A stretch of DNA of 64,000 nt from Roseivirga spongicola (GCF_001592965.1 NZ_LRPC01000001.1:1364001-1428000); one strand, 5' to 3'; shown: positions 36,231 through 45,991, counted from the stretch's first letter. Numbers and translations: made by a program. Notes: generated from the letters alone by a model not told the origin.

Positions 36231-36476
36231 TTAAAGTAAATCCTGATTGCTAGTATTACATGCATTTGCAGGACTACTATTTATACATTCCTTGTGAGTA
36301 ACTATGGTCATAGCATGGTAGTCTATTCCATCGAGTATATCAGCCATTCTAGATCCACATCTCCAGTTATCGGGTAAGGAACATTCAATCTCATCTTCAG
36401 CCTTCTTAAGCTCAGCTTGAGCAAAAACCAATGTGCAAGAACAGAATAATAGCAGGATTGATAGGATTTTTTTCAT
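36231..36476 (-). CDS. Second small secreted Cys-rich peptide precursor (81 aa)
   Basis: The product starts MKKILSILLLFCSCTLVFAQ, a signal peptide with AQ cleavage. A mature peptide of about 61 residues follows with four Cys (IECSLPDNWRC, KECINSS, ACNTS). It lies 22 bases ahead of the 95-residue gene on the same strand, so they are likely co-transcribed. It shares leader type and four-Cys mature layout with its neighbour but not obvious sequence identity. Function unknown. Confidence 0.7.
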   Translation of the reverse strand: MKKILSILLLFCSCTLVFAQAELKKAEDEIECSLPDNWRCGSRMADILDGIDYHAMTIVTHKECINSSPANACNTSNQDLL

Positions 36477-37100
36477 TGTAAATTTTGTTTAATGGTCATT
36501 AAATTTATTTATAATATTGTATGATAGCAATAGTAGTATGATTTTTTTTAATAATAATACCTACTTTATTGTCTATCTATGAAAATAAATCACTTACAAA
36601 TAGGCCTGTTATTGTCATACGCATCCAAAAATGATTATAAGCCAATCAAAAAGAAGTTTTCTAGTTATACGTACAGATCATGAAATTTAAGTAAGTGTTG
36701 TTTTAATGTTATTTATTAATAATAGTTGTTTTATTTATCATGAATATTTTAAAAGTAAATTGAACGGTGGGAAAATTTTGTTTGGACGACTTCGAAGTAG
36801 AACGGGACAAGATTGGGGTAAAATGTCTGCTTTGAGTTCAAGACCAGCATTTTTGGATAAATAGCTGTAGGAGCAGAACACCACTTCGCAGTGGCTCAAT
36901 CATAAAAGCCTAGAACCTATCCTTTCTTGTAAAGTATAAGGCCTCAGGAAGACCAAATACTCACCATGCTATTGAAGGGGCGCTATGTGGAAAAAGGGTG
37001 TTTCGCATTGTGTTCCAGCTACATAGAAAAGGCGAAGGGCTCTTTTATAGGTTGGTTACTGTAGGTGCTACGGCTTATAACTAATTACGGATAATCAGAT
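36477..37100. other. 624-base gene-free region: AT-rich leader plus GC-richer repeat-like block
   Basis: 36481-36770 is very AT-rich and probably holds the peptide-operon promoter. 36770-37090 is GC-richer, with a CCACT/AGTGG hairpin (36881-36894) and imperfect inverted matches (for example ATAA...GCC...ACCTA near 36902 and 37058-37080 inverted). No open frame worth calling and no transposase remnant are visible. Confidence 0.5.
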
Positions 37101-39104
37101 TTAATTTCCCGTTGAGTTTATTTGATCTTTAGGCGGGTCGCGGTATATTTCAAACTCGACTCGCCTATTTAGTTTACGGTCTTCATCGGTTTTTTCTTCC
37201 TTCACAATCGGTTTTTCACTTCCGTAACCAATCGCAAAGATTCTGCTTTCTTCAATATTTCCAGTATTTGAAATGTAGCGCTTGATAGCATCCGCTCGCT
37301 GTTGAGAAAGCTTCAGGTTAAGCAGTGCATTACCGCTAGAATCTGTGTGGCCAGAAATGTTTAGATTAAAAGTTGGGTGATCTATTAGGAAGTCAATCAC
37401 CTTCTGAAGGTCAGTGTGCATTTCTGGAAGAATTTCAGCACTTCCATTCTTAAATTCTAATGAGGCAAACTCAATGGTGCTGGCCACTCTTTCAACAATT
37501 CCGGTGTATTCCATATCTCCATCTAGAAAGAATAGCTTTTCCAGTCTGAAAATATCATCACCCTGAACAATGAGTAGGTAATTTCTATTATTAATAAGGT
37601 CGAATTCGAAGGTGCCATCTTCTCTGGCAAACTTGGGTGCTACTTCCACTCCTTCATCTAAATCTATAATGGATACCACCGCATTTTGAGGAATTTTACC
37701 CGTTAGCGTCTGTATTTTGCCAGTAAACCGAGTGGTGGCCAAGGGCTGTCCTTCCATTGGCAGTGGAAAAGAATATAGATCTAGATTTTTCATGCTCTCC
37801 TCTTCAGACCGAGCATAATAAATGTATTCAGATTTGTTATCTATGGAGAAGTAAAACTCAGTGCCCTTTCCATTTACAAGTGGCCCAATATTGACAGGCT
37901 CGGACCAAGCTCCTTCAATTTTGTAGCTTTTATATATGTCGTAATCACCGAAGTTTAATAAGTGACCATTCGAGCTAAAATAGAGCACATTGTGCTGTGG
38001 ATGGAAAAACGGACTTACCTCATTAAGTCTTGTATTTACAATTGGGCCTAAATTCATGGCTTTGCTCCATTTTCCCTTTCCTCTTTTTACCGAGTAGTAA
38101 ATGTCTGCTAGCCCAAAACCACCTCTTCTGTCTGAAGAGAAATAGAGTGTGTCTTCAGTAACATTTAGCGTAGGGTGAGAATCCCAGCCGTCAGAGTTTA
38201 CTGTTTCTCCAAGGTTTTCAGGTTCGGTCCAAAGAGTGTCTCCTTGAAGTTGCGAATAGTAAAGGTCGCAATTACCAAAGCCTTCGGGAGATTCGCACCT
38301 GGAGAAAAATAACTCAGTTCCACTTCTAGTTAAGTAGCCAGACCCTTCATTGTATCTGGAGTTAATACGCTCGAACATTTCGGCCTTTCCCCAATTGTTA
38401 TTCTGTAGGCTGGTAATGAAAATGTCTTCATTAATGTATTTGTTAATGCCCGTATTAACACTGTTCCGCTTTGAAGTGAAAATTAGCAAAGAGTCTCCTT
38501 TAGATACCATAGGTGCATAATCTTCATGGCCTGAATTGACCATAGGTCCCATAGTAGTTAAAACTCCCCTTGGTGGAATCAGCGTGTCAACTTGCCTTCT
38601 AAATTCAACTAAGTCGTAATAATAGTCTAGTGGCACAAAATACTGTTTTTTGTTTCCGTCTAGCGAGTCGTATCTAGCGAGTACTTCAGAAATGTTCAAG
38701 CCTTTTCTGTGGTGCTTTAGTACAAGAGCATAGAGCGGTTTAGCTTGTGCTGGAGACCCGAAAATTTCTGTGAGTTTGGCCAGCCGCCAGAGATAATAAG
38801 TTTGATGGGCAAAATTCTGTGTGCCGAAGTTAGACACGTATTCAGTGAGTAGTGGGTAGAGTTCTTCCCATTTCTGGGCTTTATCTAACTCTTCAATTTT
38901 CGATTGAAGCTTTTTATCATAGTATACTGGGTCGCCATTGATGTTTTTGAAAACTAGATTGGTGATGTCAATGCTTACGGAGTCTGAGCTAAGCTCAACC
39001 TTTTCTGTTTTGCGCTTCTTTTTTTTACCGAAGAATTGCCCATTAACTGCTAAAGGGGTAAAGCAGAATAAAACGAGTACAAGAATAGAACCTCGTTTAA
39101 TCAT
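37101..39104 (-). CDS. OmpA-family protein with propeller and CarboxypepD-like domains (PorE-like)
   Basis: A 667-residue protein. Signal peptide; helical TPR-like region (about 45-150); PD40/WD40-like propeller (about 190-440, blades such as DTLYFSSDRRGGFGLADIY and NVLYFSSNGHLLNFGDYDIY); CarboxypepD_reg-like domain (about 452-540); OmpA C-terminal peptidoglycan-binding domain (about 555-660, GHTDSSGNALLNLKLSQQRAD). This is the domain order of the T9SS component PorE, though many Bacteroidota paralogues share it. It lies near porQ, which supports a T9SS or envelope role. Confidence 0.88.
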   Translation of the reverse strand: MIKRGSILVLVLFCFTPLAVNGQFFGKKKKRKTEKVELSSDSVSIDITNLVFKNINGDPVYYDKKLQSKIEELDKAQKWEELYPLLTEYVSNFGTQNFAHQTYYLWRLAKLTEIFGSPAQAKPLYALVLKHHRKGLNISEVLARYDSLDGNKKQYFVPLDYYYDLVEFRRQVDTLIPPRGVLTTMGPMVNSGHEDYAPMVSKGDSLLIFTSKRNSVNTGINKYINEDIFITSLQNNNWGKAEMFERINSRYNEGSGYLTRSGTELFFSRCESPEGFGNCDLYYSQLQGDTLWTEPENLGETVNSDGWDSHPTLNVTEDTLYFSSDRRGGFGLADIYYSVKRGKGKWSKAMNLGPIVNTRLNEVSPFFHPQHNVLYFSSNGHLLNFGDYDIYKSYKIEGAWSEPVNIGPLVNGKGTEFYFSIDNKSEYIYYARSEEESMKNLDLYSFPLPMEGQPLATTRFTGKIQTLTGKIPQNAVVSIIDLDEGVEVAPKFAREDGTFEFDLINNRNYLLIVQGDDIFRLEKLFFLDGDMEYTGIVERVASTIEFASLEFKNGSAEILPEMHTDLQKVIDFLIDHPTFNLNISGHTDSSGNALLNLKLSQQRADAIKRYISNTGNIEESRIFAIGYGSEKPIVKEEKTDEDRKLNRRVEFEIYRDPPKDQINSTGN

Positions 39105-39185
39105 AATGGAACCTTAGTCGAGTGTTGGCGAAAGTATTTATATGTAAGATACGTAGCATTTTAGAACAATCAAAAGGCTGTATAC

Positions 39186-39205
39186 TGCCAAAAGCTGCTT
39201 TGGCA
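39186..39205. other. Hairpin in the lon upstream region
   Basis: TGCCAAA (39186-39192) and TTTGGCA (39199-39205) with a 6-base loop. It may be a leader structure of the lon mRNA or part of an operator. Confidence 0.35.
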
Positions 39206-39239
39206 TAGCGCTTGCAATTTGGGTATGCCCTTTAATTCT

Positions 39240-39256
39240 ATGACACAACGTGTCAT
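39240..39256. promoter_or_regulatory. Perfect palindrome ahead of lon
   Basis: ATGACAC (39240-39246), AAC, GTGTCAT (39250-39256): 7-bp arms with a 3-base centre, 14 bases before the lon ATG. The symmetry suits a dimeric repressor such as a heat-shock or protease-regulon regulator. It is not the CIRCE element bound by HrcA. Confidence 0.4.
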
Positions 39257-39270
39257 GTTGACATCTGATT

Positions 39271-41733
39271 ATGAAGATAGACCGACAAATGATAGGAAAC
39301 ATTCTTGCTGCTGAAATGACGGAAGACGGAGAGGAGCTAATTCAAATGATAGCCCCAGATGAGGATGAATCTACAGAAGGCATGAACTTGCCTGATGAAT
39401 TACCAATTCTTGCCGTTAGAAATACTGTACTGTTTCCAGGTGTTTTGATACCAATTACTGTTGGTCGTCAAAAATCTATAAGAGTAGTTAAACAAGCCTA
39501 TAAGGGCGATAAAATAATAGGTATTCTTACTCAAAAGAATCCTAAGGTAGATGACCCAAAAAGTACTGACCTCTTTAGCGTAGGGACGGTTGCCAAAGTG
39601 GTGAAAATGTTGGTTCTGCCCGATGGTAATACAACCATCATCGTGCAGGGTAAGCAACGTTTTGAGGTAAAAGAGTTAGTATCTGAAAGCCCAGTTCTCA
39701 AAGCAAAGGTAGAGTATCTTAATGAGAACTTTCCTAAGCGCCAGAGTAAGGAGGTAAAGGCTATCATTCAGTCCATAAGAGATTCGGCCAATAGGATAAT
39801 GGCGCTTAACCCTGAAATTCCGAAAGAGGCTCAGGTAGCCCTAGAAAACATAGAGAAGCCAAGTTTCTTGGTGCACTTTCTTTCTTCAAATATCAATGCT
39901 GAGGCTAAGGAGAAGCAGGTTTTACTGGAAATTAATGACGGAATAGAACGTGCTACTAAGCTTTTGCAATACCTGATGAAGGAAATGCAAATGCTGGAAT
40001 TAAAGAGTGAAATTCAGAATAAGGTACATTCCGATATAGATCAGCAACAGCGCGATTACTTCTTGCGCCAGCAAATGAAAGTGCTTCAAAACGAGTTGGG
40101 CGAAGATGGTCCTGAGCGTGAAGTTGAAGCCCTAAGAGAAAGAGGTAAAAAGAAGGTTTGGCCAGAAAAAATAGGTAAGCACTTTAACAAAGAATTAGAC
40201 AAAATTCTACGCATGAATCACATGGCAGCGGAGTACCCAATTGCCATGAATTATGCTGAGATGATGGTTGATTTGCCATGGCAAGAATATTCTGAAGATG
40301 ACCTTGACCTGAAGAAGGCTAAGAAGGTGTTGGATAACGATCACTTCGGTCTGGAGAAGGTGAAAGATCGTATTTTGGAATACCTAGCAGTTCTTAAATT
40401 GAAGAACGATTTGAAAGGGCCAATTCTTTGTTTGTATGGCCCTCCAGGTGTTGGAAAAACCTCCTTGGGTAGATCAATTGCCAAAGCACTAGGTAGACAA
40501 TATGTCAGGATGTCACTTGGTGGCGTTCATGATGAAGCTGAGATTCGTGGTCACAGAAAAACTTACGTAGGTGCAATGCCGGGTAAGGTGATCCAGAACA
40601 TCAAGAAATCAAAATACAGCAACCCTGTTTTTGTATTAGACGAAATAGATAAGGTCAATTCAAACTTTAGAGGAGATCCTTCTTCTGCATTGCTAGAAGT
40701 ATTGGATCCTGAGCAGAATGCAGAGTTTGTAGATAACTACCTCGAGGTAGAATACGACCTATCAAAGGTGCTTTTCATTGCTACTGCTAATTCATTAGAT
40801 ACCATTCAGCCTGCTTTGAGAGATAGGATGGAGATTATTGAAGTGAGTGGTTATACCATTGAAGAGAAGATGGAAATTGCCAAAAGGCACTTAATTCCTA
40901 AGCAGAAGAAGGAACACGGCTTAAAGGCCAAAGATTTCAACTTCGATAAAAAATCCCTTCAGTTCCTTATTGAAGGCTACACGCGCGAAAGTGGTGTGAG
41001 AAGTTTGGAACGAGTGGTTGGCTCAGTAGTTCGCTCCGTGGCCAAATCTGTGGCAATGGAAGAAGAATATCCTAAGAAGGCTACCCCTGAGTTTATAGAA
41101 AAGGTACTCGGAGGGAAGCGTTTTGATAAGGAAATTTATCAAGATAATAAGTCTGCCGGAGTGGTTACGGGCTTAGCTTGGACTGCTGTTGGGGGTGAGA
41201 TTTTATTTATTGAATCTAGCTTGAGCAGAGGAAAAGGCAAACTTATTCTTTCAGGGCAATTGGGAGATGTGATGAAGGAGTCGGCCATGGCGGCCATTTC
41301 TTACCTTAAATCTAATGCTGAAGATTTGGGTATTGATTACCGCGTTTTTGAGAAGTACGACTTACACGTTCACATTCCTGCCGGAGCAGTGCCTAAAGAT
41401 GGTCCAAGTGCGGGTATTACCATGCTTACTGCATTGGCTTCTTTGTTCACCCAAAGAAAGGTGAAAAATAAAATTGCTATGACCGGTGAGATTACTCTGA
41501 AAGGAAATGTGCTTCCGGTTGGTGGAGTAAAAGAAAAGATTTTGGCAGCAAAAAGGGCTGGAGTCAAGGAAATCATTCTTTCTGAGAGAAATCAAAAAGA
41601 CATTGATGAAATTGGTGAGCAGTACATTGCAGGGCTTAGCTTTCATTTTGTAGAAAAAGCCGAAGAGGTGCTAGAAATAGCTTTGCTAGATCAGAAAGTT
41701 ACTAAACCAATGCAATTTGTATTAGAAGACTGA
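39271..41733 (+). CDS. lon: ATP-dependent protease La (Lon)
   Basis: An 820-residue AAA+ serine-lysine protease. N-terminal Lon substrate-binding domain (about 40-240); Walker [10 protein letters not shown] (390-397); Walker [10 protein letters not shown]-terminal protease domain with [10 protein letters not shown] (catalytic Ser713) and [14 protein letters not shown] (catalytic Lys756). The spacing Ser-Lys of 43 residues matches E. coli Lon. An acidic stretch follows the first Met ([14 protein letters not shown]). Single gene, close to porQ on the same strand (30 bases). Confidence 0.98.
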   Translation: MKIDRQMIGNILAAEMTEDGEELIQMIAPDEDESTEGMNLPDELPILAVRNTVLFPGVLIPITVGRQKSIRVVKQAYKGDKIIGILTQKNPKVDDPKSTDLFSVGTVAKVVKMLVLPDGNTTIIVQGKQRFEVKELVSESPVLKAKVEYLNENFPKRQSKEVKAIIQSIRDSANRIMALNPEIPKEAQVALENIEKPSFLVHFLSSNINAEAKEKQVLLEINDGIERATKLLQYLMKEMQMLELKSEIQNKVHSDIDQQQRDYFLRQQMKVLQNELGEDGPEREVEALRERGKKKVWPEKIGKHFNKELDKILRMNHMAAEYPIAMNYAEMMVDLPWQEYSEDDLDLKKAKKVLDNDHFGLEKVKDRILEYLAVLKLKNDLKGPILCLYGPPGVGKTSLGRSIAKALGRQYVRMSLGGVHDEAEIRGHRKTYVGAMPGKVIQNIKKSKYSNPVFVLDEIDKVNSNFRGDPSSALLEVLDPEQNAEFVDNYLEVEYDLSKVLFIATANSLDTIQPALRDRMEIIEVSGYTIEEKMEIAKRHLIPKQKKEHGLKAKDFNFDKKSLQFLIEGYTRESGVRSLERVVGSVVRSVAKSVAMEEEYPKKATPEFIEKVLGGKRFDKEIYQDNKSAGVVTGLAWTAVGGEILFIESSLSRGKGKLILSGQLGDVMKESAMAAISYLKSNAEDLGIDYRVFEKYDLHVHIPAGAVPKDGPSAGITMLTALASLFTQRKVKNKIAMTGEITLKGNVLPVGGVKEKILAAKRAGVKEIILSERNQKDIDEIGEQYIAGLSFHFVEKAEEVLEIALLDQKVTKPMQFVLED

Positions 41734-41763
41734 GAAAGGCGTATTTTGCGTTAATCAATCGAT

Positions 41764-42804
41764 ATGAATAAACGCCTGTTCCTTCTTTTAGCTTTACTTT
41801 CTATTGCTCCTCAATGGGCAATGGCTCAGTTGGGAGGAACACGTGCCTTTGAATATCTCAATTTACCTTCTAATGCTAGATTGTCTGCTTTGGGGGGTGT
41901 TAACCTTACTTCTGGATGGGAAGATGCCGCCCAAGCCATTTATAACCCTGCCTTTCTAGATAAGGAGATGCATAATAGGTTGGTGGTTTCCCGTTTGGGA
42001 TACTTTTCTGATATAGCCAACACTTCTGTGAGTTATGTTAGAACCTTCGAAAATTATGGAACTTGGTCTTTAAACGTTGGCTACCTCAATTATGGAGAAG
42101 TAGAAAGCTACGATGAAGACGGCTTTTTAAATGGTGATTTTAAAGTCCATGAATATGTGGTTTCAATTGGGAACTCACAGCAATTCGGTCCCTTTTCTGT
42201 AGGGGGTAATTTAAAAGTAGCCGCCTCTGATCTCGCTTCTTATCAAGCTAGTGCGTTGCTGTTAGATTTGGGTGGAACTTTCAAGCACCCTGAAAGAGAC
42301 TTTACGGTTGGGTTCTTGGTAAGAAATTTGGGCTTTTTGATGTCTGATTATCTAGATGAAAACAATAGTCAATTGCCGCTAGATGTTCAATTGGGTCTAA
42401 GCTATAAACCAGAGTTTATGCCCTTTAGGTTTTCTTTGGCAGCGCGCAACTTAAACCGCGCAGACGTAGTTTATTATGATGCTTCCAGTAATACTATACT
42501 GGGCGATGAAGACAACGAACCGGGCTTTTCTGAAGAATTATTCAGAAGGCTGGTGTTTGGGGCAGAGTTGTTGCTTTCACCCAATTTTCAGGCGCGCTTT
42601 GGCTACAACCATTTAATAAGGCAAGAGCTAAAGAATCAGAATGGAGTTAATGGAGGGGCTGGTTTTTCCTTTGGCTTTATGTTCCGAACCAAAAGGTTCG
42701 AATTCGCCTTTAGTAGGGCACTTTATCATGCTGCAGGTGGCAGCAATACACTTCAAATCAATATGGATTTGAACGGATTAATTAAAAAGAAAACAAATGA
42801 TTGA
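41764..42804 (+). CDS. porQ: Type IX secretion system protein PorQ
   Basis: A 346-residue outer-membrane beta-barrel protein with a signal peptide (cleavage after AMAQ). The characteristic start is GGTRAFEYLNLPSNARLSALGG, followed by beta-strands typical of the PorV/PorQ family. PorQ sits with PorU and PorV in the T9SS attachment machinery that processes cargo at the surface. It follows lon by 30 bases and overlaps hslU by 8 bases, so lon-porQ-hslU may form one transcript. Confidence 0.93.
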   Translation: MNKRLFLLLALLSIAPQWAMAQLGGTRAFEYLNLPSNARLSALGGVNLTSGWEDAAQAIYNPAFLDKEMHNRLVVSRLGYFSDIANTSVSYVRTFENYGTWSLNVGYLNYGEVESYDEDGFLNGDFKVHEYVVSIGNSQQFGPFSVGGNLKVAASDLASYQASALLLDLGGTFKHPERDFTVGFLVRNLGFLMSDYLDENNSQLPLDVQLGLSYKPEFMPFRFSLAARNLNRADVVYYDASSNTILGDEDNEPGFSEELFRRLVFGAELLLSPNFQARFGYNHLIRQELKNQNGVNGGAGFSFGFMFRTKRFEFAFSRALYHAAGGSNTLQINMDLNGLIKKKTND

Positions 42805-44194
42805 TCAGAAATTTCTAACGCCTCGTCAAATTGTGGCGGAGCTTGATAAATATATTATTGGCCAAAATGAGGCTAAAAAAAATGTGGCCATTGCGCTAAG
42901 GAATAGGTGGAGAAGAATGCACGTGAAAAGCGATATGCAGCGCGAAATTGTTCCGAATAACATACTGATGATTGGTGCTACTGGAGTTGGTAAAACAGAA
43001 ATTGCCAGACGATTAGCCAAAATTGCGGATGCTCCTTTTACCAAAGTGGAGGCCTCTAAGTTTACCGAAGTAGGCTACGTGGGTAGAGATGTGGAAAGCA
43101 TGGTTCGTGACCTAGTTGAGCAGTCGGTGAAACTGGTTAAGCAAACTAAAAAGGCAGAGGTTAAGGTAAAGGCTGAACAAGCTGTTGAAGACATTATTCT
43201 CGATGCACTTATTCCGCCAGTAAGAAACTCTCGTCCTTCAGTGACTCAGCCTAATGGGGAGATTGAAGAGGCAGAGAAAATGACCGATGCTGAACTGAAT
43301 GAAAGAACTAGAGAGCGGTTCAGAGAAAAGATTCGTTCTGGTGAAATTGATGATCGAAAAATAGAAATTTCAATTCAGGCACCGCAGGCCAATGGTCTGG
43401 GTATGGTTGGTGGAGGCATGGACGAAGCTTCCATGATTAACCTACAAGACATGCTTCAGAATATGTTACCAAAGCGCAGCAAAAAGCGTAAGGTGACCAT
43501 TGAAGAGGCCAAGAAGCTTCTCTTAGAAGAGGAGAGCTCCAAGCTTATCGATATGGATGAGGTGAAGGATGAAGCCATTAAGAAGGCTGAAAACACTGGA
43601 ATGATATTTATCGATGAGGTTGATAAAATTGCTGGCTCATCGAAAAAAGGAGGAGGCAGTGGGCCTGATGTAAGCCGAGAAGGTGTGCAGAGAGATTTAC
43701 TTCCAATTGTTGAGGGAAGTGCAGTGAATACCAAGTATGGGGTAATCAATACTGATCACATTCTCTTTATTGCTGCCGGGGCTTTTCATGTAGCAAAGCC
43801 TTCTGACCTTATACCTGAACTTCAAGGTAGATTCCCGATCAGAGTTGAATTGAATAGTTTAACTCAAGAGCATTTTTATCAGATATTGAAGGAGCCTAAG
43901 AATGCGCTTACCAAGCAGTACATGGCTTTGATTGGCTCGGAAGACGTGAGCTTAGAATATACAGATGAAGCCCTACAAGAGATTGCTAGAATTGCCTTCC
44001 ATATTAATGAGGAGGTTGAAAATATTGGTGCCAGAAGACTTCACACGGTAATGAGTAGGCTGTTGAATGACATCCTCTTTGATATTCCAGAACAAATTCC
44101 ACCTAATGCTAAGGTGGTAGTGACCAAAGAAATGGTTCAGGAAAGGTTGAATGGTCTTGTGCAGAACAAGGACTTGAGCGAGTTTATTTTGTAA
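42797..44194 (+). CDS. hslU: ATP-dependent protease ATPase subunit HslU (ClpY)
   Basis: A 465-residue AAA+ unfoldase that feeds HslV (ClpQ). Walker A GATGVGKTE (60-67); pore motif and I-domain insert (about 110-240); Walker B MIFIDEVDKI; sensor segment with ARRLHTVM and C-terminal LSEFIL, the tail that docks into HslV. No hslV gene is adjacent. It overlaps porQ by 8 bases, so its translation is probably coupled to porQ. Confidence 0.97.
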   Translation: MIDQKFLTPRQIVAELDKYIIGQNEAKKNVAIALRNRWRRMHVKSDMQREIVPNNILMIGATGVGKTEIARRLAKIADAPFTKVEASKFTEVGYVGRDVESMVRDLVEQSVKLVKQTKKAEVKVKAEQAVEDIILDALIPPVRNSRPSVTQPNGEIEEAEKMTDAELNERTRERFREKIRSGEIDDRKIEISIQAPQANGLGMVGGGMDEASMINLQDMLQNMLPKRSKKRKVTIEEAKKLLLEEESSKLIDMDEVKDEAIKKAENTGMIFIDEVDKIAGSSKKGGGSGPDVSREGVQRDLLPIVEGSAVNTKYGVINTDHILFIAAGAFHVAKPSDLIPELQGRFPIRVELNSLTQEHFYQILKEPKNALTKQYMALIGSEDVSLEYTDEALQEIARIAFHINEEVENIGARRLHTVMSRLLNDILFDIPEQIPPNAKVVVTKEMVQERLNGLVQNKDLSEFIL

Positions 44195-44197
44195 TAC

Positions 44198-44233
44198 TAT
44201 GTATTCGGGTTAGTTGAATAACCCGAATACATA
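44198..44233. terminator. 15-bp perfect inverted repeat after hslU
   Basis: Arms TATGTATTCGGGTTA (44198-44212) and TAACCCGAATACATA (44219-44233), 6-base loop. No strong T-run follows, but position between convergent genes fits termination. Confidence 0.72.
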
Positions 44234-44256
44234 ATTGCCTGCAAACCATATAGTTG

Positions 44257-44472
44257 TCAGGATGTTCCTTTCTTCTTAAAAAAAATGTTTAATCCAACAA
44301 AGGCAAGGAGCATAGATAATATGAGTGTTCCTCCAACACTAAGACATATTATTTTCCAACTCTCCAACTCGTTATATTCTGTTATCAATTTGTACGATAC
44401 AAATAAAACAACCGCCAGTAACCAAATGAATGGTAAAAGAAGTTTGAGAATTCTAACAGTTGAATTTTTCAT
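44257..44472 (-). CDS. Small two-TM membrane protein (71 aa)
   Basis: The product starts MKNSTVRILKLLLPFIWLLA and has two hydrophobic segments (about 10-28 and 42-64), with a Lys-rich C-terminus (FFKKKGTS). It lies 18 bases after the glycine-zipper lipoprotein gene on the same strand, so co-expression is likely. The layout (export-type protein followed by tiny membrane protein) resembles bacteriocin/immunity pairs, but there is no sequence match I can name. Confidence 0.6.
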   Translation of the reverse strand: MKNSTVRILKLLLPFIWLLAVVLFVSYKLITEYNELESWKIICLSVGGTLILSMLLAFVGLNIFFKKKGTS

Positions 44473-44490
44473 AATAATAACCTTTGTTAT

Positions 44491-45327
44491 TTAACAAAAT
44501 GTAGCGTAACCTACAAGTCCTCCACCAATGGCTCCAATAGCCCCACCGATTATGCATCCAGTAGCGAAACCACTTGCAGCACCTGCTGGTCCACCGAGCA
44601 CACCCACTCCTCCTAATGTTTGACCCAGAGCAGCACAACCCCCAAGTCCAACAGTTATGGCTGATCCTGCAACACCTGCAACACATTTAAGATTTCGATC
44701 CAACCAATCTCTGAAACCTGATCTGGGATCATTTAGGTGAAATGGACTTACTGCAGATTCTCCATTAGTTGTCTGAGGGATAAGATCTGGGTTATCTATT
44801 AAAAAAGACAAAGAAATATTATAGACTGTTATATAAGTCAAGAGAAAGTCTTTATCCTCTAACTCTAAATCTTCAGAGTCATAGATTTCATGGAATTTAT
44901 TATCCAACCAAGCAATATAGTCTTCTGGATTATTATAGTTTTCAACCGAACCCAAAATTTCTTGGACATATTCTCTTCGAATTTCACTAAGGTTCTCCAA
45001 GTTGAACTGTTGAGTTGAACCCCCTTCAGTTGAAGATCTGTCATTATCAGAGATATAATTCACATAGTTGTTTCTGAAGCTTGCTATGACATCTTCTTCT
45101 AAGTTGTTTTCAACTACCGATATAACAGATTTGGAATCAGCAAATGTTGAACTAGCGGCTCTCAGACGAGAAGCTATGGTATTCAAGTTTTGTGAATAGA
45201 TATCAGCAAAAGCCTGATAATTTTCTTTATTGAGAATAATTGGTTCATCCTCTTGTCTGTCCTCGCAATTGACTACAGAAAATAGTAAGAGGAGGGATAA
45301 AATGAGGTTTAATGGAAGTCGTTTCAT
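44491..45327 (-). CDS. Lipoprotein-like protein with glycine-zipper tail, 4 Cys (278 aa)
   Basis: The signal peptide ends in LLFSVVNCEDRQ, a plausible but atypical lipobox (VNC). The middle (about 25-205) is helical and acidic. The C-terminal ~65 residues are Gly/Ala-rich with four Cys (KCVAGVAGS, LGGCAALG, TGCIIGG, ATFC) and a GxxxG rhythm, suitable for membrane insertion, as in glycine-zipper or class-II-bacteriocin-like peptides. A 71-residue two-TM gene follows. Function is unknown. Confidence 0.7.
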   Translation of the reverse strand: MKRLPLNLILSLLLLFSVVNCEDRQEDEPIILNKENYQAFADIYSQNLNTIASRLRAASSTFADSKSVISVVENNLEEDVIASFRNNYVNYISDNDRSSTEGGSTQQFNLENLSEIRREYVQEILGSVENYNNPEDYIAWLDNKFHEIYDSEDLELEDKDFLLTYITVYNISLSFLIDNPDLIPQTTNGESAVSPFHLNDPRSGFRDWLDRNLKCVAGVAGSAITVGLGGCAALGQTLGGVGVLGGPAGAASGFATGCIIGGAIGAIGGGLVGYATFC

Positions 45328-45495
45328 GTTATGTTTTTTTGTTTAAAATAGGTTAACTACCTATTAGTGATTACAAAATTAAAAAGTCACCCCATTTTAA
45401 TGAAAATATTTCTGTGAATAGGAATATTGGATGCAATAAAGCTTGTTAATACTTGATCTAACTGGAGCAATTTGGAATTGTTAAATTCAGGGTTC

Positions 45496-45990
45496 TTATG
45501 ACTTAGGAAAATCATAATAAAACTTCTTTCCAGTTCCTCTCTTTACCTCTTGCCATGAATCTATCTCAAACTCAATTCCACAAATAGCACAGGTTGGTAG
45601 GTTATCAAGTTGAACACCAGATAATTCGTTGATTAAATAGGTAAGTCCAGGATTATGACCGAACATCATGATAAAATCGTATCGATCGTCAAATTCTCTG
45701 ATTAAAGCTCTCAATTCACGGCTTGAAGCATGATAATGCTCTTTATTCTGAATAATTTCACCGCTTGAAAAGCCTAACTGGCTTGCAAAACCCTTGGCTG
45801 TCGTCAGGGCCCTGTTCGCTGGGGACGATACTAAAAGTTGGGGTTTAAGACTTGTTTTAGCCAGTCTTTGAGCCATGTCTGGCACATCTCTTTTGCCTCT
45901 GTTATTCAAAGGGCGCTCAAAATCAGACAGATGCGGAAAGTCCCAGCTTGACTTGGCATGACGAACAATTAACAGTCTTTTCATCAACAT
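45496..45990 (-). CDS. SixA-like histidine phosphatase family protein
   Basis: A 164-residue protein of the phosphoglycerate-mutase-like (RHG) family. The catalytic RHG-type motif is LLIVRHAKSSW, a second conserved His is in MFGHNPGLTYL, and the Arg helix is LVSSPANRALTTAKG. SixA-type enzymes dephosphorylate phosphohistidine on HPt proteins, but many family members act on small molecules. The ATG at 45990 (MLMK) or 45984 (MKR) can start it. Confidence 0.9.
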   Translation of the reverse strand: MLMKRLLIVRHAKSSWDFPHLSDFERPLNNRGKRDVPDMAQRLAKTSLKPQLLVSSPANRALTTAKGFASQLGFSSGEIIQNKEHYHASSRELRALIREFDDRYDFIMMFGHNPGLTYLINELSGVQLDNLPTCAICGIEFEIDSWQEVKRGTGKKFYYDFPKS

Positions 45991-45991
45991 T

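Noticed and set aside
44285-44494. Plus-strand 69-residue frame opposite the two-TM gene
   Set aside because: It is antisense to a more plausible membrane protein and its product lacks coherent features.
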